This document shows positions 7,576 to 12,514 of a DNA stretch of 12,514 nucleotides, piece by piece. Numbering within the stretch: position 1 is the first letter of the stretch; each line of letters begins with the position of its first letter. The translations under genes and the position numbers were made by a program. Origin of the DNA: Propionibacteriaceae bacterium (GTDB lineage Bacteria > Actinomycetota > Actinomycetes > Propionibacteriales > Propionibacteriaceae); assembly GCA_009781325.1 (NCBI GenBank), contig WQYJ01000042.1, positions 1 to 12,514 of the forward strand. Direction: 5' to 3'. The notes under the pieces were generated by a model. That model had not been told where the DNA came from. It was given only the letters and a program-made list of their open reading frames with translations, and searched no databases.

Positions 7576-7577
7576 GT

Positions 7578-7600
7578 GGGACAGTCCTGTTTTGTCACCC
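7578..7600 (-). repeat. Second repeat motif, minus orientation
   Basis: On the minus strand it reads GGGTGACAAAACAGGACTGT and then CCC, a variant of the GTGACAAAGGGAC motif. It lies just right of composite copy 2. Confidence 0.55.
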
Positions 7601-7625
7601 ATCCCGTCCTTGTCATCACGTCTGT

Positions 7626-7631
7626 TACCCT
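7626..7631 (+). promoter_or_regulatory. Candidate -10 box for a leaderless transcript of the gene at 7638
   Basis: TACCCT matches TANNNT and ends exactly 6 nt before ATG 7638. No Shine-Dalgarno sequence lies in the short gap. A TTGTCA at 7610 is too close (10-nt spacer) to be a normal -35 box. Confidence 0.4.
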
Positions 7632-7637
7632 GGTTCT

Positions 7638-8078
7638 ATGGAGGAAGTTGCCGCATACATTGCTATCTTCCTTGCGACCACGTTCATATTCAGTGGTGCC
7701 TTTATCGCTGAAAGGATCACGAAAAAGCTCTACGGGCCGGGTAAGCCAAACATCCTTGGCTCGAAGGAGCCGGGCTATCAGAACACGTGGAACAATCCTC
7801 AGCTACAGAAAACCTGGAACCCCTATCAGAGCAATGCTTTGCGTATCCTTGCCGGACAGTACGGCATGCCTTACACCCCGAGCACACAGGATAACGTCGC
7901 TCTAGCGGAGAAGCTATCCCTGTACACCACACCTCCCGAAGCCGAAATCACCTACGAGCTATCCCCACTCGACCCTCTCACCTCGTCCCTGGAGATCGGC
8001 GAGGTTTTGTCCCCTGAAGATGATCCCCAAGATATCCCCACACCACGAGTGCTTGGCGGCAGAACCTTGGGGACGTGA
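7638..8078 (+). CDS. Unrecognised protein with N-terminal membrane anchor
   Basis: I do not recognise this 146-residue protein. It has a hydrophobic helix at about residues 5-24 (AAYIAIFLATTFIFSGAFIA) followed by basic ERITKK, consistent with a single membrane anchor and a cytoplasmic C-terminal part. The middle is rich in Asn, Gln, Pro and Tyr (GYQNTWNNPQLQKTWNPYQS); the tail is acidic and Pro-rich (LSPEDDPQDIPTP). ATG 7638 is preferred for its TANNNT box 6 nt upstream; the frame stays open upstream to a GTG at 7569, but that part reads through repeat sequence. The last codons and the TGA lie within the second repeat motif, so the original C terminus may have been altered. It stands alone between two repeat clusters, convergent with the exporter genes. 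Confidence 0.6.
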   Translation: MEEVAAYIAIFLATTFIFSGAFIAERITKKLYGPGKPNILGSKEPGYQNTWNNPQLQKTWNPYQSNALRILAGQYGMPYTPSTQDNVALAEKLSLYTTPPEAEITYELSPLDPLTSSLEIGEVLSPEDDPQDIPTPRVLGGRTLGT

Positions 8079-8101
8079 CAATGGGTCCTTTTTGTCACGT
8101 T
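8070..8101 (+). repeat. Second repeat motif with 9-bp perfect hairpin over a stop codon
   Basis: ACGTGACAA (8073-8081) and TTGTCACGT (8092-8100) form a perfect 9-bp stem with a 10-nt loop containing a T run. The stop codon of the upstream gene (8076-8078) lies in the left arm. No T tract follows the stem, so it is not a classical intrinsic terminator, though it may shield the 3' end. Confidence 0.6.
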
Positions 8102-8105
8102 CCCG

Positions 8106-8187
8106 TCCCCCCGGTCATCCTGCCGTCAGGCAGGACCCCCGGCAGCCAACGTAGGGTCTAGGGGTACGTCATTACCCAAGTCCCTAC
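8106..8187 (-). repeat. Repeat arm plus full centre (half composite)
   Basis: A minus arm with hairpin CCTGCC-GTCA-GGCAGG is followed by a complete centre, CGTAGGG...GGGGTA...TACCC...CCCTACG (8149-8188). The 82-bp arm-centre unit is then repeated at 8188, making a direct repeat ahead of copy 3. Confidence 0.88.
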
Positions 8188-8311
8188 GCCCCCCGGTCAT
8201 CCTGCCGTCAGGCAGGACCCCCGGCGGCCAACGTAGGGTCTAGGGGTAGGTCATTACCCAAGTCCATACGTCGGCTGCCGGGGGTCCTGCCTGACGGCAG
8301 GATGACCGGGG
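8188..8311. repeat. Composite palindromic repeat, copy 3 (arms about 40 bp)
   Basis: The arms 8191-8230 and 8271-8311 are close to perfect reverse complements over some 40 bp. Each folds into its own hairpin with stem CCTGCC/GGCAGG. The centre holds GGGGTA...TACCC. This is the clearest example of the tripartite design and could extrude as a cruciform or form a long hairpin in RNA from either direction. Confidence 0.92.
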
Positions 8312-8315
8312 ATGA

Positions 8316-8337
8316 GGACAGTCCCTTTGTCACGTCC
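8316..8337 (-). repeat. Second repeat motif, minus orientation
   Basis: On the minus strand it reads GGACGTGACAAAGGGACTGT and then CC, the cleanest copy of this motif. It lies immediately outside composite copy 3. Confidence 0.6.
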
Positions 8338-8350
8338 AACTGATACCCCC

Positions 8351-8367
8351 GTCCCCATTGTCACGTC
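8351..8367 (-). repeat. Second repeat motif copy at the permease 3' end
   Basis: Minus-strand GACGTGACAATGGGGAC begins within the permease stop codon. It shares 14 bases (GACGTGACAATGGG) with the copy over the stop of the convergent gene ending at 8078. Confidence 0.6.
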
Positions 8368-9989
8368 TACGCCGGAATGACGTCGCGGCGGCGGAAGCCG
8401 ACTGCTCCTAGCGCAGCCAGAATAACCCCGCCAAAAACCAAACCAACCCAGGGCCACCAGGAGAAGGTTTCGGTGGGCCAGCGCTGCAAAAGGCCGAAGG
8501 GAGTGAGTCTTTCTACCCATCGGGGAAGGTTAAGCAGTCCACCAATGACGATATACAGGAAAGACACAGCCAGATAACCCCAGGCAACCCAGGTAAGTTT
8601 CTTTGCCCAGCCCATGAGGAACAGACCCAAACCGGCGAATCCAATCAGCGTCGCACCGAAGTTGAACGCCGATTTCATCGTCAACGACAAACTCATCGGA
8701 TCCGCCATCACGTACGCGGCGACAGAATGGAAGCCAACAGCAATCAGCAACTGCATCACCACGGCCACAAAACCGGCTAACAGTGCGTACCCAACAAAAA
8801 GCCGAACCCTAGACACCGACTTTCCCACAACATAATCAAGCCGCCCCTTGCGCTCTTCAGCGCCCAGGTTAAAGATCACAGTCAGCACCGGAATCACCGA
8901 GATTGCCGTCATGATGATCACCAGCATCGTCACCGTTGGACCGACGATATCGTCAGCAGTCGCATCGATCCCGAACATTGCCTGATAGATGGGCGAGGAC
9001 CTCACGAAGTCTTCCATATCCGGCATCACCGCACCATAGGCTGCTGCCAAAATGAACACAGTCGCCGCCCACGCGATCACCGGCCCCCTTGTCAAACGCC
9101 AAATCAGTCCCCACTCCCCTGACAGGAAGATCGACGCATGGCTGCGCCGACCGGTCATCGCAGGCAACAACCCCTCACCTAGATCACGCGTCGCCACCAA
9201 AACGAACGCGAGAACCATGACAACAGCACTCGTCCCAACAAGTACGAACACCGGCCACCAGTGATTGCCATAGTACGGGTAGGTCCGCTGAATCAACCCC
9301 AGAGGCGAAATCAGGGCTGCGATCTCAGAGCCGACATCGCCATAGGCGCGTACCATGAACAAAACACCGAGCAGAGTCAGGCCCATCCCCATGGCACCTC
9401 GCGCAGACTGCACAAGCTGAACGATCACCATCGTCAGCACAGCAAAAACCAGCCCGCACCCGCCGAGTGCTGCACCATAGACCAGCGAACCGGCCAGATC
9501 AATGGACTCCACACCAAAGGCTGGCATGGTGATCCCCACGAGTACGGCAACGATCACATTGATCCCGATCATGATCACACCGACCGAAGCAAGGTTCGAC
9601 AACTTCCCGGTTGGCAATGCGCGGATCACCTCCAAGCGGCCCTCATCTTCATCAGTACGGGTGTGGCGGATCACAAGCAGAATGTTCATGATCCCCACCA
9701 GTGTTGCCGTCCACACAAGCATGAGCTGGGTATACAAGATGCCCAAGGTCATCGTGTCCCCGTACGAGACTCCGCACATAGCGATCATCGCCGGATTCTT
9801 CATCATCTCAGCCATCACAGCCAACTCATCGGCCGAGCCCGCCAGGGATGGAACAGCCGGGACCACGCACACAGCGAAAGCCAGCACACCCAGAATCCAC
9901 ACGGGCAGACTGAAACGATCACGCTTCAGTTTCAGCCTCAGCAACCCAGACCAGTTCGCGAACGGGCCTTCATCAGTACGCGTACTCAT
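8367..9989 (-). CDS. ABC exporter permease, polyketide-antibiotic-exporter type
   Basis: A 540-residue integral membrane protein with about twelve hydrophobic helices in two similar halves, resembling the large fused permeases described as exporters of polyketide antibiotics (COG3559/TnrB type). Each half contains an ABC-2-like coupling segment: RHTRTDEDEGRLEVIRALPTG in the first and LGAEERKGRLDYVVGKSVSR in the second, the E-x-G-R-L pattern expected at the ATPase interface. The start ATG (9989-9987) shares one base with the TGA of the ATPase gene and has GGAG about 5 nt upstream, so the two are coupled. With the ATPase it should form a full exporter. The substrate cannot be read from sequence; lipophilic drugs or peptides are possibilities. 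A short repeat motif starts directly at its stop. Confidence 0.88.
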   Translation of the reverse strand: MSTRTDEGPFANWSGLLRLKLKRDRFSLPVWILGVLAFAVCVVPAVPSLAGSADELAVMAEMMKNPAMIAMCGVSYGDTMTLGILYTQLMLVWTATLVGIMNILLVIRHTRTDEDEGRLEVIRALPTGKLSNLASVGVIMIGINVIVAVLVGITMPAFGVESIDLAGSLVYGAALGGCGLVFAVLTMVIVQLVQSARGAMGMGLTLLGVLFMVRAYGDVGSEIAALISPLGLIQRTYPYYGNHWWPVFVLVGTSAVVMVLAFVLVATRDLGEGLLPAMTGRRSHASIFLSGEWGLIWRLTRGPVIAWAATVFILAAAYGAVMPDMEDFVRSSPIYQAMFGIDATADDIVGPTVTMLVIIMTAISVIPVLTVIFNLGAEERKGRLDYVVGKSVSRVRLFVGYALLAGFVAVVMQLLIAVGFHSVAAYVMADPMSLSLTMKSAFNFGATLIGFAGLGLFLMGWAKKLTWVAWGYLAVSFLYIVIGGLLNLPRWVERLTPFGLLQRWPTETFSWWPWVGLVFGGVILAALGAVGFRRRDVIPA

Positions 9990-10882
9990 CACTGCTCCGC
10001 AACGGCGTAGTGGCTCATGAAGAGCTCTTCGAGGGTCGGCGGTGTCGACACAATCCGGGTGGCACCAGCTTCTGCCAAGAAAGACATCACCGGTGAGGTG
10101 AAAGCATTATCGAGGTGGAACTCCGCCTGGCCATCTGTGAGCTGACAATCATAAACTCCTTGCACCTGCTTCAAACCAGTGAGATCACCCGTAGCCTCAA
10201 CGTGAACCTGGTTGCGGGTCAGATGCTGCATGTCCCGCAGGGTGCCTGTATCAACGATGGTCCCCTGACGAATGATTGAAAGCCGGTCACACAGTTGCTC
10301 AACCTCGGACAAGATATGCGAGGACAAGAAAACCGTCTTTCCCTCAGCGGTGACCTTGCGTACGCATTCGCGGAAGACGTTCTCCATCAGGGGGTCTAAA
10401 CCGGAGGTCGGTTCGTCGAGAATAAACAGATCAGCATCGGTGGAGAAGGCAGCAATGAGCGCGACCTTTTGGCGGTTGCCCTTAGAGTAGGTGCCGCACT
10501 TGCGAGTCGGATCGAAGTCGAAGCGCTCGATCAGCTCCTTGCGGTAAGTCTTGTCCTCCGATTTCTTCAGGCGTACGAAGAGGTCGATCACCTCTCCGCC
10601 GGTGAGGTTCGGCCACAGGTTCACATCCCCCGGTACGTAGGACACCCGGTGGTGAATCGACACCGCGTCTTTCCAGACATCCTTGCCGAAGATCGTTGCC
10701 GTGCCTGCATCGGCTTTGAGAATCCCCAGCAGAACCCGGATCGTTGTGGTTTTTCCGGCGCCGTTAGGACCGATGAATCCATAGATTTCACCCGGTGCCA
10801 CGTCAAGATCAACGCCGTCGAGGGCTTGTACCCTTCCGAAGTGTTTCTTTGTTCCGGTCATCGATATGGTTGACTCACTCAT
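9989..10882 (-). CDS. ABC transporter ATP-binding protein (drug-exporter type)
   Basis: A 297-residue cytoplasmic nucleotide-binding subunit that would drive the permease encoded next. Walker A GPNGAGKTT (38-46), signature YSKGNRQKV (132-140), Walker B LFILDEP (152-158) and the switch His H189 (SSHILSEVE) are all present. At the Q-loop position the sequence is YVPGDVNLW, with Gly (G85) where Gln is typical. The C-terminal 75 or so residues form the extra domain common in exporter-type subunits and end LEELFMSHY. ATG 10882 has AGGAG 4 nt upstream; an in-frame GTG at 10918 would add 12 residues and lacks a ribosome site. The permease start overlaps its stop. No TetR-type regulator lies beside it in this window. 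Confidence 0.93.
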   Translation of the reverse strand: MSESTISMTGTKKHFGRVQALDGVDLDVAPGEIYGFIGPNGAGKTTTIRVLLGILKADAGTATIFGKDVWKDAVSIHHRVSYVPGDVNLWPNLTGGEVIDLFVRLKKSEDKTYRKELIERFDFDPTRKCGTYSKGNRQKVALIAAFSTDADLFILDEPTSGLDPLMENVFRECVRKVTAEGKTVFLSSHILSEVEQLCDRLSIIRQGTIVDTGTLRDMQHLTRNQVHVEATGDLTGLKQVQGVYDCQLTDGQAEFHLDNAFTSPVMSFLAEAGATRIVSTPPTLEELFMSHYAVAEQ

Positions 10883-10890
10883 GATGCTCC

Positions 10891-10911
10891 TCACTGCCTG
10901 CTCGTATTCAT
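10891..10911 (-). CDS. Six-residue upstream ORF before the ABC ATPase (uncertain)
   Basis: ATG 10911 encodes MNTSRQ and stops with TGA at 10893-10891, merging into the AGGAG ribosome site of the ATPase (TGAGGAG). TATTAG sits 7 nt before its ATG and could be a -10-like box for a leaderless transcript. It may be a tiny regulatory leader or chance. Confidence 0.2.
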   Translation of the reverse strand: MNTSRQ

Positions 10912-10948
10912 TATTCACCTAATATCAGCCCCCGCCCAGGCTTTTCCC

Positions 10949-11575
10949 CTAGCTAGTCGCGACTTCTACGATCTGGGTGCAGTCCCGGTCGAGGTGAGCC
11001 TGGCCCCCGGTGATCTTTGACACCAGGGAATCTGGGTCATCCGGATAGGTGAAACGCATCCGTACTGACTTGTCATCATAGGAAACATCGACGATAGTCC
11101 CACCTGCACGCAGAAGGTCCTCCTGGATTCGTCCGCCCTGATTATGAGGTACGGCTAGGGCCCAGACTGTGCGTACCTCACGGGTTACTCGGGGCATCGC
11201 GGAGGTAGCTTGGGTCACGCAACCGCCATAAGCTCGAGTTAGCCCCGAGGCACCAAGCTTGATCCCGCCGAAATACCTGGTCACCACCGCCGTGACATTA
11301 ACCAGATCAGCCTGGGTCAGCGCATTCATCATCGGAATTCCACCGGTTCCTGATGGCTCCCCGTCATCAGAACTTCGCGCGGTACGTACGCCCTCGTCGT
11401 CGATGATGAAGGCCATGCAGTGGTGACGGGCATCAGGATAGAGTGCGCGTACGTCCGCAATCACGGCCCGAGCCTGAGACTCAGTATCAGTACGCGCAAT
11501 AGTCGTGATGAACCGAGACTTCTTAATCTCGGTAGTTTCGGTGGACTGAAACCCCCGCGGCGGCATGGACGGCAC
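10949..11575 (-). CDS. yigZ: YigZ/IMPACT-family protein (UPF0029)
   Basis: A 208-residue protein with the hallmark IMPACT-domain motifs: DARHHCMAFIIDD (48-60), DDGEPSGTGGIP (70-81) and VVTRYFGGIKLGASGLTRAYG (97-117), followed by a smaller C-terminal domain of the YigZ type. Length is normal for the family. In eukaryotes IMPACT regulates Gcn2; the bacterial role is poorly defined and I assign none. GTG 11575 is favoured because TAGACT (TANNNT) ends 6 nt upstream; ATG 11566, three codons in, is an alternative. It lies 66 nt upstream of the ABC ATPase on the same strand and may be cotranscribed with it, though functional linkage is not implied. Confidence 0.93.
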   Translation of the reverse strand: MPSMPPRGFQSTETTEIKKSRFITTIARTDTESQARAVIADVRALYPDARHHCMAFIIDDEGVRTARSSDDGEPSGTGGIPMMNALTQADLVNVTAVVTRYFGGIKLGASGLTRAYGGCVTQATSAMPRVTREVRTVWALAVPHNQGGRIQEDLLRAGGTIVDVSYDDKSVRMRFTYPDDPDSLVSKITGGQAHLDRDCTQIVEVATS

Positions 11576-11581
11576 GTGCTC

Positions 11582-11587
11582 AGTCTA
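11582..11587 (-). promoter_or_regulatory. Candidate -10 box for leaderless yigZ
   Basis: Minus-strand TAGACT matches TANNNT and is followed by six bases (GAGCAC) and then GTG 11575. No ribosome site is seen in the gap. The geometry is identical to that before 4607 and 7638. Confidence 0.45.
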
Positions 11588-11663
11588 TCGGGGAGGCATG
11601 GATCGGTAGATGCAGGCGCCGCCTGTCCTCAAGCGAGCCTTCCCAACCCCAAACCCCACACAA

Positions 11664-11787
11664 CCCCCAGTCATCCTGCCGCCAGGCAGGACCCCCGGCA
11701 GCCGATCTATGGACTGTGGTACAGGTCTATACCCAAGTCCCTACGTTGGCTTCCGGGGGTCCTGCCTAGCGGCAGGATGACCGGTTG
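11664..11787. repeat. Composite palindromic repeat, copy 4
   Basis: The left arm has CCTGCC-GCCA-GGCAGG (11675-11690) and the right arm CCTGCC-TAGC-GGCAGG (11761-11776). The centre has diverged (TATGGACTGTGGTAC...ACCCAAGTCC), and GGACT/AGTCC may replace the usual outer pairing. It lies upstream of the yigZ start, so the family is not confined to 3' ends. Confidence 0.9.
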
Positions 11788-11788
11788 G

Positions 11789-11922
11789 GCCCCCGGTCAT
11801 CCTGCACGCAGCGCAGCTGAGTGCAGGACCCCCGGCGGCCAACGTAGGGACTTGAAGAAGACAAGCTTTACCACAGACCCTACGTCGGCTGCCGGGGGTC
11901 CTGCCTGACGGCAGGATGACCG
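11789..11922. repeat. Composite palindromic repeat, copy 5, with an extended left hairpin
   Basis: The left arm stem is CCTGCAC/GTGCAGG with a nested CAGC-GCA-GCTG hairpin inside. The right arm is the standard CCTGCC-TGAC-GGCAGG. The centre has an unrelated interior, yet its ends CGTAGGG (11843-11849) and CCCTACG (11878-11884) still pair. Confidence 0.9.
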
Positions 11923-11931
11923 CGGTGCGCT

Positions 11932-11962
11932 GGCTGCGTTGCCTGACACCAGAATGACCGGG
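11932..11962 (+). repeat. Decayed repeat arm
   Basis: GGCTGCGTTGCCTGACACCA followed by GAATGACCGGG aligns to the plus arm but lacks the GGGGGTCC block and no longer forms the stem. I read it as an old copy. Confidence 0.5.
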
Positions 11963-11965
11963 AGG

Positions 11966-12301
11966 ATGCTTCCAGGACGGAGATGTGTCGAGGGGACGTA
12001 TAACGTGACGCACGCCGGATGGTACTGGGGGGTGGTTTCCTGCCCGTAGCTTTCCTATTCCACGTGTTGGTGATGGTTTGAGACTGAACTGTTACCGATG
12101 TTCTGATACATCCCACTTCCTCTCGCTGGCGCGGCCTTCCCCTGTTTTTTGCTGAGGGTGCACCGTGCTCTACTAGACTTTCCCCCCCGCTGCCGCGGCC
12201 CCCCCAGGGGGGCCTTGCCATTCTTGGACGTGGTCGGGGTCTGCGGGTGCTGGGTAGACACACAACTATCACTGCGACAGTTACGATTCACGGGGGGAGG
12301 G
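11966..12301. other. Intergenic stretch without a convincing gene
   Basis: No ORF here looks coding; the minus-strand frames are Arg/Pro/Ser-rich and low in complexity. It holds one GTGAC-like motif remnant (11992-12012), a very GC-rich hairpin (12197-12214) and TACGAT (12282-12287), a TANNNT match that could be a -10 box for the ORF at 12305. Confidence 0.6.
12197..12214. other. GC-only hairpin, 7-8 bp stem
   Basis: GGCCCCCCCAGGGGGGCC can fold with a 7-bp stem and CCAG loop. TTGCC follows, with no clean T tract. It may help end a transcript or be part of a small RNA; neither can be shown. Confidence 0.45.
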
Positions 12302-12304
12302 ATG

Positions 12305-12514
12305 GTGAAAAGTCTGCAGGCATTTATCATCGGCATCTGTCTGTCTCATTGTTGGGGTGGCTCCCAGGATTCTCCCGGTGGTAGTGACAGGTTGTCCTCC
12401 CCCCACGATAAGAACCCGCTGGTGTTAGTCAGGGAAAAAGTTGCGCTTTCCGCACACTATCGGCATCCCTGGAACGGAATGCGCAACTTTTTCCTTGAAA
12501 ACCAGTGTTTTTCC
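12305..12514 (+). CDS. Possible secreted lipoprotein, 5' part only (runs off the window)
   Basis: An open frame runs 70 codons to the window end without a stop. GTG 12305 has GGAGG (12296-12300) 4 nt upstream; ATG 12302 is in frame but too close to that site. The N terminus (MKSLQAFIIGICLSHC) is a short basic-hydrophobic segment ending in Cys, followed by a Gly/Ser/Asp stretch (WGGSQDSPGGSD) like a lipoprotein linker. However, His before the Cys departs from the usual lipobox Ala/Gly/Ser. A 14-bp inverted repeat lies inside the frame at 12433-12494, which argues some caution. If it is real, this is the start of a surface lipoprotein of unknown role. Confidence 0.35.
   Translation, partial: MKSLQAFIIGICLSHCWGGSQDSPGGSDRLSSPHDKNPLVLVREKVALSAHYRHPWNGMRNFFLENQCFS
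12429..12498. repeat. Long inverted repeat with 14-bp perfect core
   Basis: GGAAAAAGTTGCGC (12433-12446) and GCGCAACTTTTTCC (12481-12494) are exact reverse complements. Past one mismatch, five more inner pairs form (TTCCG/CGGAA), and outside another mismatch TCA pairs with TGA. The loop is about 22 nt. Weaker similarity continues outward to CTGGTGTT on the left and minus-strand CTGGTTTT on the right. It is unrelated to the CCTGCC repeat family. Confidence 0.85.

Noticed and set aside
7186..8311. CRISPR array
   Set aside because: The repeats are long, self-palindromic and in alternating orientation, the spacers are themselves conserved, and no cas genes are present.
9261..10010. 249-codon plus-strand ORF opposite the ABC permease
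   Set aside because: His/Gln/Arg-rich shadow of a clear membrane-protein gene, with no ribosome site or family features.
12121..12240. Small structured RNA such as SRP RNA or RNase P RNA around the GC hairpin
   Set aside because: I could not find the conserved core motifs of those RNAs.
11741..12336. Minus-strand ORFs between the last repeat cluster and 12336
   Set aside because: Low-complexity Arg/Pro/Ser peptides, partly repeat-derived, with no start signal.

Overview
The window is GC-rich DNA with actinobacterial gene content and habits: a compact Tad (tight adherence) pilus locus without a secretin, GTG starts, several starts that look leaderless, and many GTACG pentamers. The sequence alone does not fix the genus. 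A high-GC Gram-positive, for example near Propionibacteriaceae or Actinomyces, would fit.

Layout. Positions 1-269 hold three tandem copies of a hairpin repeat. Positions 270-4527 (+) form a tightly coupled Tad operon: a CpaF/TadA ATPase, TadB and TadC platform proteins, a small Flp-like pilin and two TadE-like pseudopilins. All three pilin-type proteins carry the same Gly|Ser-x-x-x-Glu processing motif. A 22-codon ORF follows and overlaps the GTG start of a full-length glycogen phosphorylase (4607-7168, +). A repeat cluster (7186-7600) leads to an unrecognised 146-residue membrane-anchored protein (7638-8078, +), then a second cluster (8070-8367). On the minus strand, in transcription order, are a YigZ/IMPACT-family gene (11575-10949), an ABC ATPase (10882-9989) and a 540-residue polyketide-antibiotic-exporter-type permease (9989-8367). 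A third repeat cluster (11664-11962) follows. The last 550 bases hold no confident complete gene, only a possible start of a secreted lipoprotein running off the end and a long inverted repeat.

How the genes work together. The Tad genes encode the motor, inner-membrane platform and pilins of one machine. The genes for TadZ, the prepilin peptidase and any TadG-like protein are not in the window. The ABC ATPase and permease overlap by one base and form one exporter. GlgP acts in storage-glucan breakdown and has no evident link to the pilus genes beyond adjacency.

The most distinctive content is non-coding. A family of composite palindromes of about 120 bp, built as hairpin arm, central hairpin and opposing hairpin arm, recurs between genes with compensatory changes in its stems. 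A second short motif (GGGACGTGACAAAGGGAC type) is interleaved with it and lies at two convergent gene ends. I see no transposase, CRISPR array, rRNA or tRNA.
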